The translations under genes and the position numbers were made by a program. This document shows, piece after piece, positions 8,435 through 18,379 of a stretch of 64,000 nt of DNA. The number at the start of each line of letters is the position of its first letter. The stretch's first letter is position 1. Under the pieces are notes generated by a model. That model was not told the origin of the DNA and made no database searches. It was given only the letters and a program-made list of their open reading frames with translations. The DNA is from Chloroflexota bacterium (GTDB lineage Bacteria; Chloroflexota; Limnocylindria; Limnocylindrales; CSP1-4): positions 1 through 64,000 of the forward strand of contig JAHBUZ010000023.1 of assembly GCA_019637815.1 (NCBI GenBank), written 5' to 3'.

Positions 8435-9066
8435 GCGACCCGGGGTTCCGGATCCGCATCCTGCACCAGGGGTTCAGCCCTCCGGACGACGACGTGGACT
8501 GGATCATCGCGGGGTCCATCGAGCTGGTCATCGGGGGCGTCACGCTGCTCGGACCCGAGGCGACCGACATCGGCATCGGCAAGACGGCACTCCAGCTGTC
8601 ACGGACCCTGCGCGAGGATCACGCGGCGCGCGACATGGACACCTACCTCGTGATGCATGCCTGCGGATGGGCGTCCGACGGTGGGTGTGACAACGGCATC
8701 GACTGGAACGTCCGTCACGAGGACGGGATGGTCGCCGTGTCCGACGTCCAGGAGTGGTGGTCCACCGAGCCGCATGTGGATCGGAGCGACCTGGCGGCCG
8801 TCGTCCCCGTCGATGACTATCGAGCGGAGGTCGAGGCGTTCTGTCGCGAGGCGCTGGCGTTCGCCGAGGCTCATCCTCGGGACCTGGCGGACGATCCACT
8901 CATGGAGGCGGACTGGGCCACCTGGCAGGAGGAGGTCCGCGACCGACTGGCCGGCGGCACGACCCGGCACACCATCTTCGCTGGGGCCGAGGGAGTCGAG
9001 CAGGATCCACCCGGCCGTCTCACCAAGGCGATGACGTCACTGGTGACTCGCTGGCGAGGCCGCTGA
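8431..9066 (+). CDS. Hypothetical soluble protein downstream of gatB
   Basis: The 211-residue product has no signal peptide or membrane segment. It is rich in acidic residues and Trp (WWSTEPHVDRSDL, WATWQEEVRDRL) and has a weakly basic C-terminus (TSLVTRWRGR). An immunity-like or regulatory protein is conceivable, but no known motif is visible. The GTG start overlaps the upstream stop by four bases, which fixes the start and shows translational coupling. It converges with the anti-sigma gene on the other strand 17 bp away. Confidence 0.55.
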   Translation: MSDPGFRIRILHQGFSPPDDDVDWIIAGSIELVIGGVTLLGPEATDIGIGKTALQLSRTLREDHAARDMDTYLVMHACGWASDGGCDNGIDWNVRHEDGMVAVSDVQEWWSTEPHVDRSDLAAVVPVDDYRAEVEAFCREALAFAEAHPRDLADDPLMEADWATWQEEVRDRLAGGTTRHTIFAGAEGVEQDPPGRLTKAMTSLVTRWRGR

Positions 9067-9083
9067 GCGTTCCCCAGCAGGCG

Positions 9084-10070
9084 CTATCCGCCCCCGCACA
9101 CCATGGAGCGAGCGACATCGACCGCCTCCGCCCCAGTCTGGAGGCCGGACAGCAGGTGGTAGTCGTGGCCTTCCGCGTGCCACCAGACCTCCCAGAGGAA
9201 CTGCTCCCGGACCCAGCGGATGCTCAGCTGGAGCACCGCCGGATACGGACCCACCATGACCTCGCGGGCCGATGGTGCGACCTGCGGAGGGGCCGGGGTG
9301 CTACCTGAACGACCCCCATGCGGCAAGGAGAAGCCCGAGGCGAGGCCCAGCGACGTCTGGCGGATGGACTCGATATAGCTGCCATCCACACCCTTCCACT
9401 CCGTGATGGACACGCCACCACGTCGGAGGATCCGGTCCTCGCGGTCGTGGGGATCGATCGGCTCACTGGAGAGGAGCACCGAGGCCCGCGACCGGTCCCG
9501 GTAGATCCGCGTGTCCACGAACCCGTAGCTGTCGTCAGGCAGGGGGATCACGAAGCCTGCGGCCCGGAGGTCGTCGATGGTGAGGTCGTCGCCCAGTGAT
9601 CGCTTCGATCGCCCTGGGATCATCCCCCTGACCTCCGGCGTCGCCTCTACCTCGATCGGCCCGGATGGGCCGCAGGCGGGCAGCAGGCTGACGGCCGGCG
9701 ATGGGCTCGCGGACGGTGACGTGGCACTGGCGGCCGGCGACGGGCTGACGGCTGGCGACGTCGCACTGGCGGCCGATGGTGACGCACTCGCGGCCGGTGA
9801 CGAAGCCCCGATGATCACGGGCCGCTGATCGTCCTGCATCACCAGCACGGCGGTGGCGGCCATCATCAAGGCGACGCCCGCCACCACGGCCATCGCGAGA
9901 CTCGTGGATCGACTCACGGTCCGGCTCGTCCGGTGCGTGCGACGGTCGGCCTCCGTCCGCAGGGCTGTCGTCACTCGGGCATCGATCGTCCGACGGATGT
10001 CCGGTGATGGACCGGCGGCGAGGGTGCCGAGCAGGTCATCGACCTCCCGGTCGTCAGGCGGGGTCGTCAT
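9084..10070 (-). CDS. Probable membrane anti-sigma factor with extracytoplasmic domain
   Basis: The 328-residue protein is placed as an anti-sigma factor by gene context and layout. Residues 1-45 are a charged cytoplasmic helix region (DDREVDDLLGTLAAG), about 55-78 is one membrane segment (LAMAVVAGVALMMAATAVLV), about 85-130 is an Ala/Ser/Pro linker, and the rest is an extracytoplasmic domain ending VARSMVCGGG. Its ATG lies inside the end of the upstream ECF sigma gene (17-base overlap), so the two are coupled. No zinc-type HxxxCxxC motif is visible, so it is not a classic ZAS protein. The sensed signal is unknown. Confidence 0.65.
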   Translation of the reverse strand: MTTPPDDREVDDLLGTLAAGPSPDIRRTIDARVTTALRTEADRRTHRTSRTVSRSTSLAMAVVAGVALMMAATAVLVMQDDQRPVIIGASSPAASASPSAASATSPAVSPSPAASATSPSASPSPAVSLLPACGPSGPIEVEATPEVRGMIPGRSKRSLGDDLTIDDLRAAGFVIPLPDDSYGFVDTRIYRDRSRASVLLSSEPIDPHDREDRILRRGGVSITEWKGVDGSYIESIRQTSLGLASGFSLPHGGRSGSTPAPPQVAPSAREVMVGPYPAVLQLSIRWVREQFLWEVWWHAEGHDYHLLSGLQTGAEAVDVARSMVCGGG

Positions 10071-10644
10071 CGGTCATCCTCCCGCGGATCGTCTGGATGC
10101 CACGCGCCAGGAGCTTCCTGGTGGCGGCTTCGCTCTTGCCGATGATCGGCGCGATCTCGGCACCGGTGAGCCCGGCGGCATAGCGGAGAGCGATGGCGTC
10201 ACGGACGGGCTCCGGCAGGCCGGCCACCATCGAGCGGACCCATCGGTCACGCTCGTTGGCGATCGCCAGGGCATCGGGACCTGGGTCGGGGTCGGACGCA
10301 TCCAAGGCCGATGCGATCGGCAGGAAGCCGAAGCGTCGACGTCGATGCTGGTCGATCCAGGCGTTGCGGGCGATGCGCAGCAGCCACGGCAGGACACCCG
10401 AGTGGTTGGCGCGGTAGTCCGCAAGATGCGTCATGGCTCGTTCGAAGGCCATCGCGGTCAGGTCCGCTGCATCCTCTGGTGTGGCGCCCCGCGCCCGCAG
10501 GTAGTCATAGACACGCGGCATGTGCCGCTCATAGAGCAGCCCGAAGGCGCGCAGGTCTCGCCGGGCCGCAGCGACCAGGTCGTCATCGTGGCGGCCATCG
10601 ATCGTGTGTGGTGGTGCCAGGTCCCGAACGGCGGTCATGTCCAT
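10054..10644 (-). CDS. ECF-family RNA polymerase sigma factor
   Basis: The 196-residue protein has sigma region 2 (FGLLYERHMPRVYDYL, ATPEDAADLTAMAFERA, LPWLLRIARNAWIDQHRRR) and region 4 (LPEPVRDAIALRYAAGL, GAEIAPIIGKSEAATRKLL), a complete ECF sigma. It should direct polymerase to a small regulon when released by the overlapping anti-sigma protein. The open frame continues far upstream without conserved sequence. ATG 10644 gives a normal ECF length; ATG 10638 or an upstream GTG are alternatives, and no strong ribosome site decides between them. Confidence 0.88.
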   Translation of the reverse strand: MDMTAVRDLAPPHTIDGRHDDDLVAAARRDLRAFGLLYERHMPRVYDYLRARGATPEDAADLTAMAFERAMTHLADYRANHSGVLPWLLRIARNAWIDQHRRRRFGFLPIASALDASDPDPGPDALAIANERDRWVRSMVAGLPEPVRDAIALRYAAGLTGAEIAPIIGKSEAATRKLLARGIQTIRGRMTDDDPA

Positions 10645-10868
10645 GGGATCATCCGGCACCTCGCGGTCGGTCGTCGTCAGCAGGTCGCTGGATGCAGGCT
10701 CATGTCCGTGATACGCGCGAACGCCGGGATCCGGGACATGTGACCGGTCGCTGGGCGTGGCAGGGCATGTCAGCGACGGCTGCGACGGGTCCTCTCGTGC
10801 CGTCGATGCAGGCTTGCTGGCAGGAGCCCCGGCCCCGCTCCCGCCTGGCGCGAGGGATGACGCCTGGG

Positions 10869-11282
10869 CTAGATCGGCAGCAGCGCTGCCACGATCCCGA
10901 CCGCCACGCCGATGCCGAGGCTGGTGAGGCTGATCCGTCGCGCGGTGGCGCGATCGCGGGCACGTGCATCGTCGTCCGTCACGGCGTGCGTCTGCCCCAG
11001 TGCACCGAAGTTCCACACGCCCTTCGAGGCGAAGCCGACGCAGAACCGGGCGCGCGCCTGGAGGTAGCCGCTCGCGGCGAGGGTCGCCGGCACTGCCACC
11101 ACCAGTCGGGTGATGGGTGGTGCACCGACCGCCACCAGCGCCCCGACGACCACCACCGACGCGATCGCGCCCGCGTGTCCGGCGCGTCGGCGTCGAGCGA
11201 TCTCCGCCGGGCCGATGTTGCACACGCCGGGCTGATAGTCGCCCGCCGGCGACTCGATCTGGATGGGCGCGACGGGCTGCAT
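10869..11282 (-). CDS. Small conserved membrane protein (CNIGPAEI family)
   Basis: The 137-residue protein has the motif GVCNIGPAEIARRRRAGH near its N-terminus, three hydrophobic segments (about 45-62, 68-85, 118-137), and RARFCVGFASKGVWNFG between the second and third. I recall this combination (CNIGP...RRR and FCxxF...GVxNFG) in uncharacterised small membrane proteins of several phyla; no function is assigned. ATG 11282 has GGAGG nine bases upstream; longer frames add non-conserved sequence. It precedes the ECF sigma gene on the same strand, about 225 bp away. Confidence 0.7.
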   Translation of the reverse strand: MQPVAPIQIESPAGDYQPGVCNIGPAEIARRRRAGHAGAIASVVVVGALVAVGAPPITRLVVAVPATLAASGYLQARARFCVGFASKGVWNFGALGQTHAVTDDDARARDRATARRISLTSLGIGVAVGIVAALLPI

Positions 11283-11676
11283 GCGAGGGTGCCTCCGTGG
11301 TCCGGTTCTCGCGGGTGATGATGCGCCGACTCGACGGCGGGCGCCAGTTCGGGAGCGATCAAGGCAGGCAACCTCCCCGATGGCCACGATCGCTGGACAC
11401 CCGAAGGGTCGATCGCGGACTTCCGGGCTCGCGAGGTCCCGGAAGCGGGCCGGAGCATGACCAGGGTCCATCATGGCTGGACGATCGTCACGCTCGATGG
11501 CCCGGGAACGGGCTCCCGATGCACCGGAGGCCCGCGACGTTGCGATCGGGACGACTGTCGTCCACGCATCGTGGACGTCCTGCATCGAAGTGCGCGGCCT
11601 TGGCAGTCGCGGACCGCCTGGACGCGAAACGCAAGGTTGCCGCCGTCATCAGCAGAGTCGTCGATCCGGCCACCAT
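11283..11676. other. Intergenic stretch with no recognisable gene
   Basis: About 390 bases between the small membrane protein and the VapBC operon. Long open frames exist only because of high GC, and none shows a family motif, signal peptide or ribosome site. The only structured element is the inverted repeat at its right end. Confidence 0.5.
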
Positions 11677-11692
11677 GATGTATACATACATC
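11677..11692 (+). promoter_or_regulatory. VapBC operator/promoter, 16-bp inverted repeat
   Basis: GATGTA (11677-11682) and TACATC (11687-11692) are perfect inverted arms around TACA. The repeat contains the -10-like TATACA (11681-11686) and abuts the GTG start of the antitoxin. A bound RHH antitoxin would cover both promoter and start codon. Confidence 0.55.
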
Positions 11693-11977
11693 GTGGAACG
11701 GACCCAGATCTACCTGACGGCTCGCGAGAGCGCGGCGCTCGATGCGGCGGCGCGTCGGACCGGCCACACTCGCTCGCACCTCATCCGCGAGGCGATCGAG
11801 GCGGCCTATCTCCGGGACACGGACATCGAGGAACGGGCGCGGGCATTGCGTGCCACAGCAGGGATCTGGGCCGACCGACCAGAGACCACCGAGGAGATCA
11901 TGGCCGGATTCCGGACCGGCCGGATCGCACGGCTGCACCTGGATGGCACCGACGATGCCGACGAGATGGCTGAGTAG
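11693..11977 (+). CDS. vapB: Ribbon-helix-helix antitoxin (VapB-like)
   Basis: The 94-residue product begins MERTQIYLTARESAALD, the beta-strand plus helix of ribbon-helix-helix antitoxins, and continues GHTRSHLIREAIEAAYL. The C-terminal half (WADRPETTEEIMAGFRTG) should bind and neutralise the toxin. In-frame ATGs at 11675 and 11678 would add a few residues, but GTG 11693 matches the family start and follows a -10-like box by six bases. The PIN toxin starts two bases after its stop. It probably represses the operon through the overlapping inverted repeat. Confidence 0.82.
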   Translation: MERTQIYLTARESAALDAAARRTGHTRSHLIREAIEAAYLRDTDIEERARALRATAGIWADRPETTEEIMAGFRTGRIARLHLDGTDDADEMAE

Positions 11978-11979
11978 GC

Positions 11980-12366
11980 ATGGCGATCGTGATGGTCGAT
12001 ACGTCGGTGCTCATCGACCATCTGCGGGGCCACGCAGGCGCGGTCGCGTGCCTGGATGGTGCGAACGAGCGCGGTGATGAGCTGTGGAGCGTCCCGGTGG
12101 TCCGGACCGAGGTGCTTGTCGGTGTCCGTGCCACCGAGTCGGACGCGATGTGGGCCCTGTTCGATGTGTTCCGCTGGCTGGATGTGACCACCGAGCTGGC
12201 AGACGCGGCCGGGGAGCTTGCTGCTCGGTATCGTCGGTCGCATTCGGGGATCGACACCGTGGACTACCTGGTCGCCGCGGCGACGCAGCGGCTCGAGGCC
12301 ACGCTCCTCACCCGGAACGTGCGCCGCTTCCCGATGTTCGAGGGTCTCCAGCCGGCCTACGACTGA
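11980..12366 (+). CDS. vapC: PIN-domain ribonuclease toxin (VapC)
   Basis: The 128-residue protein has the PIN acidic residues in place: Asp7 in VDTSVLIDHLRG, Glu44 in RTEVLVG, and Asp92/Asp95 in GIDTVDYLVAAAT, with TLLTRNVRRF near the end. VapC toxins are Mg-dependent RNases that cleave specific tRNAs or rRNA. The ATG follows the antitoxin stop by two bases. All catalytic positions are intact, so it is probably active when free. Confidence 0.88.
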   Translation: MAIVMVDTSVLIDHLRGHAGAVACLDGANERGDELWSVPVVRTEVLVGVRATESDAMWALFDVFRWLDVTTELADAAGELAARYRRSHSGIDTVDYLVAAATQRLEATLLTRNVRRFPMFEGLQPAYD

Positions 12367-12389
12367 GCGACCGACCGCCCGGGCGCGGA

Positions 12390-12926
12390 CTACCGGATCC
12401 GACGCAGCTCGATCGCGGTGCAGCGGTCCATCACCACCGAGAGACCGCCCTCATGGGCGATGCGGGCAGCCTCCCAGGACACGACCCCCAGCTGGAGCCA
12501 CAGTACGCGCGCGCCGACGGCCACGGCACTGCGCGCCACGTCCGGGGTCGCGGCCGGGCGGCGGAAGACATCCACGAGATCCACGGGCCCGGTCGCCTCG
12601 ACCGCCGCCTCCAGCGTCGGATAGGCGCGGCGGCCCAGCACCTCGGTCGTGTTGGGGTTGACGGGGACGCAGTCGTACCCCGCATCGAGCAGGGTCCGCA
12701 TCACGCCGTTGGAGGGTCGTGTCGGGTCCGGTGACGCGCCCACGACCGCGATGCGTCGCGCCGCGGCCAGGGCGGCCGGCACGGCCGGGCCATCGAGCAG
12801 GGGCACCTGCCATCGGCCCTCGTGGAGGTCCAGCTGGTCGCGCACCCGGGTCCGGTCGTCCTCGTCCGTCCGGTCGATCAGCTGGATGGGCGGGTCACCG
12901 ACGAGCCCGTCGAAGGGCCCGCTCAC
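12390..12926 (-). CDS. CoA-binding domain protein
   Basis: The 178-residue protein contains a YccU-like CoA-binding Rossmann domain: RRIAVVGASPDPTRPSNGVM, GYDCVPVNPNTTEVLGR, VDLVDVFRRP and LWLQLGVVSWEAARIA, ending MDRCTAIELRRI. This family resembles the CoA-binding part of succinyl-CoA synthetase alpha chains; its cellular role is not established. The ~45-residue N-terminal extension before the domain is acidic and not conserved. The GTG start at 12926 is the outermost plausible one and lacks a clear ribosome site, so the true start could be internal. Confidence 0.8.
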   Translation of the reverse strand: MSGPFDGLVGDPPIQLIDRTDEDDRTRVRDQLDLHEGRWQVPLLDGPAVPAALAAARRIAVVGASPDPTRPSNGVMRTLLDAGYDCVPVNPNTTEVLGRRAYPTLEAAVEATGPVDLVDVFRRPAATPDVARSAVAVGARVLWLQLGVVSWEAARIAHEGGLSVVMDRCTAIELRRIR

Positions 12927-13041
12927 GCTGCGCCACCGAGCCGCGGAGGGCCACCGCGCGCCGACAAGCCACCCGGCGCCGATCCGCTACGCGGCGCCGA
13001 TCCGCAACACGACGCCGATGGACCGCGTCCGCTCGGCCCGC

Positions 13042-14121
13042 TCATGACACGCTCTCGCGCTGGTACGGCTTGCCCACGGCGGCCGGCGGCAGGCTCCGCC
13101 CCACCACCCCCGCCAGGACGATGATCGTGACGAGGTAGGGGAGGGCGCTGAACACCTGGCTGGGCACCCCGGACAGCAGGTCACCGAGCTGTGCCAGCTC
13201 CCCGGACGGCGGCTGGAACCGGATCGCGGTGCCGATCGCCTCCGACGACGTGAACAGGAGCGCCGCACCCAGACCGCCGATGGGCGTCCATCGACCGAAG
13301 ATGAGCGCCGCGAGCGCGATGAAGCCACGCCCGTTGGTCATACCGCCCTGGAAGCTGTTGCCGTACTCGAGCGTGAACCAGGCACCCGCGAGCCCCGCGA
13401 AGATGCCCCCCAGGATCACGTTGCGGTACCGCAGCCGGATGACGTCCACGCCGACCGTCTCGGCCGCCTTCGGGTGCTCGCCCACGGCCCGCGTCCGGAG
13501 GCCCCAGCGGGACCGGAACAGGAGCACCTGGAGGACCACTGCCATGACCAGCATCGTGAGCACGATGGGGCCCTGGTTGAGGAACGCGTCGAACAGCCAG
13601 CCGACGTACGGCAGGTCCATCAGCTCCTTGGGCGGCACCCAGGCACGGAACGACCCGGCGGTGGGCGGCGCGGTGCCGCTGATGAGGATGTTCAGGTACC
13701 CCGTGGCACCCACGGCCACGATGTTGATGATGGTGCCGCTGATGATCTGGTCGGCGCGCACGGAGATGCTCAGCCAGGCATGGGCGACCGAGACCAGCAT
13801 GCCCGTCGCGATTGCCACCAGCAGGCCCACCACGAGCGCCGGCGTGGCGCCGAAGAAGCCCGCGATGGGCGTCTGGCCGGGGAACAGCGCGGTCATGGTC
13901 GCGGCCGCCACCCAGCCCGTGAACGCCGCGGACAGCATCATGCCCTCGATGCCGATGTTGACGACGCCCGAGCGCTCGTTCATGAAGCCGCACATGGCAC
14001 CCAGGGCGATGGGTGTCGCGAGCACCACGATGATGGGCGCGATGAGCGGCAGCACCTGGACCAGGTACGCGATGAGCTGGAACAGCAGGCCGATGAGCGG
14101 GATGCCGTAGAGGACGTCCAT
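13042..14121 (-). CDS. Nucleoside-type ABC importer permease 2 (NupQ/BmpG-like)
   Basis: This 359-residue inner-membrane protein has 8-10 hydrophobic segments and the BPD_transp_2 family motif GAMCGFMNERSGVVNIGIEGMM shortened here to NERSGVVNIGIEGMM. RAVGEHPKAAETVGVDV is the ATPase-contact loop. It should pair with the next permease to form the pore of a purine-nucleoside or related importer fed by the BMP-family binding protein. The ATG at 14121 overlaps the upstream stop by one base (TGATG); the frame extends far upstream in the other reading but without family similarity. It is the last gene of the four-gene operon. Confidence 0.88.
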   Translation of the reverse strand: MDVLYGIPLIGLLFQLIAYLVQVLPLIAPIIVVLATPIALGAMCGFMNERSGVVNIGIEGMMLSAAFTGWVAAATMTALFPGQTPIAGFFGATPALVVGLLVAIATGMLVSVAHAWLSISVRADQIISGTIINIVAVGATGYLNILISGTAPPTAGSFRAWVPPKELMDLPYVGWLFDAFLNQGPIVLTMLVMAVVLQVLLFRSRWGLRTRAVGEHPKAAETVGVDVIRLRYRNVILGGIFAGLAGAWFTLEYGNSFQGGMTNGRGFIALAALIFGRWTPIGGLGAALLFTSSEAIGTAIRFQPPSGELAQLGDLLSGVPSQVFSALPYLVTIIVLAGVVGRSLPPAAVGKPYQRESVS

Positions 14122-15232
14122 CAGATGCTCGTCTGGCCCCCGTAGCTGCGGGTGACGGTGCTCTCCTGGCCGATCCCGGTACCCCGGGCGCGGACCCGGA
14201 AGACCCAGCGCAGGATGACGTCCGCGGCCAGGAAGAACAGGATCACGCCCTGGAGCACGTCGATCATCTGGACCGGGATCCCGGCGCGGACCTGCATCAG
14301 GCCGGACCCGGCGCGCATCGCCCCGAACAGGAGCGCGGCGAGCAGCACGCCCAGCGGATGCGACCGACCGAGGAGCGCCACGGCGATGGCATCGAAGCCG
14401 ATGCTGCTGGCATAGCCGATGGGCATGTGCTTCGTGAGGCCCAGGATCTGGATGGCACCCGCGAGCCCGGCGAGCAGGCCGGACACGCTCATCGTCAGGA
14501 TGATGAGCGCCCGGGGTCGCATGCCCGCGTAGCGCGCCGCGTCCGGGTTCGCGCCCACGGCCCTGATCTGGAAGCCGAGCGTGCTCCGGAACAACAGCCA
14601 CCACACGATGGGTACCGCGGCAGCGGCGAGCAGGATGCCGATGTGTCCGTTGCGCGTCTCCGGCAACAGGGGCAGCGCGGCATTGCCGACGTCGACGGTC
14701 CGCGCGAACGTCGCGAACGGGTCACGCAGCGGCCCCGTGATGAGGTACGCGAGGATGTACAGCGCGATGTAGTTGAGCATGATGGTGGTGACCACCTCAT
14801 GCGCACCGGTGAACGCCTTGAGGGCGCCCGGGATGAAGCCGTAGATGGCACCCGCGATGACGCCCGCGAGCAGCGCGAGCGGGATGGCGACCCAGGGCGA
14901 GGCGCCCGCCAGCCAGCCGCCCACGAGGGCCGCGCCAAGGGCGCCCAGCAGGAACTGCCCCTGGGCACCGATGTTGAACAGGCCCGCCTTGAAGCCAAGG
15001 CCCACCGCGAGTCCCGCGAGCACGAGCGGTGTCGCCTCCACGAGGGTCTGGATGATCGCGTTGAAGGAACCGACCGATCCGTCGATGAGCGCGCCATATG
15101 CCTTGAGCGGCAGGTCGAGCTGGAACTGTCCGTCGATGAGCGGGCTGGTCACGATCATGACGATCGCGCCCACGAACAGACCCATGACGACGGCCAGGGC
15201 GGGGATGAGCAGCTGGTCGCGGAGTCGCTGGA

Positions 15233-15236
<4 letters not shown>
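14121..15236 (-). CDS. Nucleoside-type ABC importer permease 1 (NupP/BmpF-like)
   Basis: The 371-residue permease has a first segment at about residues 10-32 (IPALAVVMGLFVGAIVMIVT), several more hydrophobic helices, the motif GLGFKAGLFNIGAQGQFLLG characteristic of this permease family, and RAVGANPDAARYAGM as the coupling helix. Its start (ATG 15236) overlaps the ATPase stop by four bases. With the second permease it would form the heterodimeric channel for nucleosides or similar ligands. Motifs and length (usually 340-370) are normal. Confidence 0.9.
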
Positions 15237-16834
<1,598 letters not shown>

Positions 16835-16859
16835 GGACGCATCAGGCTCCGGGATACGC

Positions 16860-16889
16860 GGACGGGCCGACCGTGTGGTCGGCCCGTCC
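16860..16889 (-). terminator. 13-bp hairpin between binding-protein and ATPase genes
   Basis: GGACGGGCCGACC (16860-16872) and GGTCGGCCCGTCC (16877-16889) are perfectly complementary around GTGT. It follows the binding-protein stop at 16926 on the minus strand and precedes the ATPase ATG. There is no U-run. It probably acts as a partial terminator or 3' stabiliser giving more binding protein than transporter. Confidence 0.6.
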
Positions 16890-16925
16890 GAAGGGTTCCG
16901 GATGGGATGCCCGAGGGCTCCGGAC

Positions 16926-18029
16926 TCAGGGAGCCGTGGCGCCCAGCGGGTCGAGCGTGCCGGCCGCCATCGCCTGGAACGCGGCATCCACCGCGGCCTG
17001 GACGTCAGCGGAGACCGCCGCCTCGTGGTCGTGATACGGCGAGAGGCCGATGCCCTCATTGGCGGCCGAGTACAGCGAGTTGCCGCCGACCGAGGTGCCG
17101 TCCGCTGCCGCCTGGACCGCCGCGCTGACCGCGTTGGACAGCTTCTTCTCGGCACTGGTCAGGATGCACGCGGCGTTCTCCGGGGTGGACAGGAACTGGT
17201 CCACGTCCACGCCGATGCCCCAGACGTCGGGGTTCGCGGCCTTGGCCTCGCAGGCGGCCTGGAGGACGCCGTTGCCCGTCTTGCCCGCGGCCTGGAACAG
17301 GACGTCGATGTCGGGATGGAGGCTCAGCAGCTGCTCGGCGAACGCCTTGCCACCGGCCGGGTCGTTGAACGCCTTGTTGAGGTCGTCCGAGACGTACTGG
17401 ATCTCGACCTTGATGTCCGGGTTGACCGACCGGGCACCGGCCGCGTAGCCCTCGGCGTAGTTCTTGACCGCGGGGATGAACGCGGCGCCACCGATGACCG
17501 CGATGTGCTGGCTCTTGCTCACGTTGGCCGCGACGATGCCGGCGAGGTAACCGGGCTGCGCCTCCGCGAAGATGACGCCCTGGTAGTTCGGGAGCAGCAC
17601 GGCCGGGTCACCCGCGCACGTGAACGTCCCGTCGTTGTCGCCGTTCTCGTCGATGCACACGCCCTGGTCCACGCCGATGAAGAACACATCGGGGTTCGCC
17701 TTGGCGGCGGCCACCGTGTCCGCACCGAGCGCGAAGCCCACGGTCACGATGACCTGCGTCCCCTGGTCGATGAACGTCTGGATGTTCTTGTTGTAGTCGG
17801 CCGAGCCCTGGGTGACGATGGCCGTGGCGGTGCCACCGATCGCCTGGGCGCCCTGCTCTGCGCCCTCCCATGAGTACTGGTTGAAGTTCCGGTCATCGAG
17901 CGTGCCGACGTCGGTCACGAGACCGACCTTCCAGCCCTCGCCGGGGCTCTGCGCGCTGACCGCGCCGGCCGCGACGATGCTCGTCGCTGCGACGACCGCC
18001 GCAAGCGCTGTGACCCGGGTCCTCCGCAT
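16926..18029 (-). CDS. BMP-family ABC substrate-binding protein
   Basis: The 367-residue protein has a Sec signal peptide (MRRTRVTALAAVVAATSIVA, cleavage near AVSAQS) and the BMP/Med fold: KVGLVTDVGTLDDRNFNQ, SWEGAEQGAQAIGG, VGFALGADTVAAAK and FIGVDQGV, typical of nucleoside-binding lipoproteins. No lipobox Cys is present, so it is either free or held by another means, which is atypical for this family in monoderms. ATG 18029 has AGGAGG six bases upstream. It is the first gene of the importer operon. Confidence 0.9.
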   Translation of the reverse strand: MRRTRVTALAAVVAATSIVAAGAVSAQSPGEGWKVGLVTDVGTLDDRNFNQYSWEGAEQGAQAIGGTATAIVTQGSADYNKNIQTFIDQGTQVIVTVGFALGADTVAAAKANPDVFFIGVDQGVCIDENGDNDGTFTCAGDPAVLLPNYQGVIFAEAQPGYLAGIVAANVSKSQHIAVIGGAAFIPAVKNYAEGYAAGARSVNPDIKVEIQYVSDDLNKAFNDPAGGKAFAEQLLSLHPDIDVLFQAAGKTGNGVLQAACEAKAANPDVWGIGVDVDQFLSTPENAACILTSAEKKLSNAVSAAVQAAADGTSVGGNSLYSAANEGIGLSPYHDHEAAVSADVQAAVDAAFQAMAAGTLDPLGATAP

Positions 18030-18379
18030 GGATGCCTCCTGTTGTCCGGGTGCACGGCACTGGGTCGGCCGGGCTGCTCCGGTGATCGATCGCGGCCGGC
18101 TCCTCCACCGGCCATCCGTGCCCGGCATCGTAGCCGGTCCGGACCGCGCCGGCCACTCCCCATCGCGGGTCGTCCCGGGGCTGTCGGATCGCGCTGGTCA
18201 CCTCGGGATGGCGCGCGCCGACATGGCGTGCCCGGGCGGCCCCCCGCGGACTGGCGTGCCGGGCCGGCCGTGCCCGGGGCGGGTGCACGGGCGGGGTGCA
18301 CGGGCGGTGGGCGACCGCGGGCTGGCGTGCTCCCCCGAGCGGTGTGCCCCCCCGAGCGGTGTGCCCCCGCGGGCTGCCG
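18030..18379. other. Intergenic region with short GC repeats
   Basis: The 350 bases between the importer operon and the carboxypeptidase gene (both minus strand) contain tandem CGAGCGGTGTGCCCCC copies near 18339-18372 and GCACGGGCGG copies near 18291-18306. No gene is supported. The part adjoining 18030 must hold the importer promoter, but I see no convincing -35/-10 pair. Confidence 0.5.

Noticed and set aside
13042..14604. Longer permease with an N-terminal extension of 161 residues
   Set aside because: The extra part is antisense-like, Arg/His-rich and overlaps the upstream permease; ATG 14121 gives a normal family start.
18030..18130. Purine riboswitch upstream of the nucleoside importer
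   Set aside because: No conserved purine-aptamer core was visible in the leader, which is short because of the ribosome site at 18036-18041.
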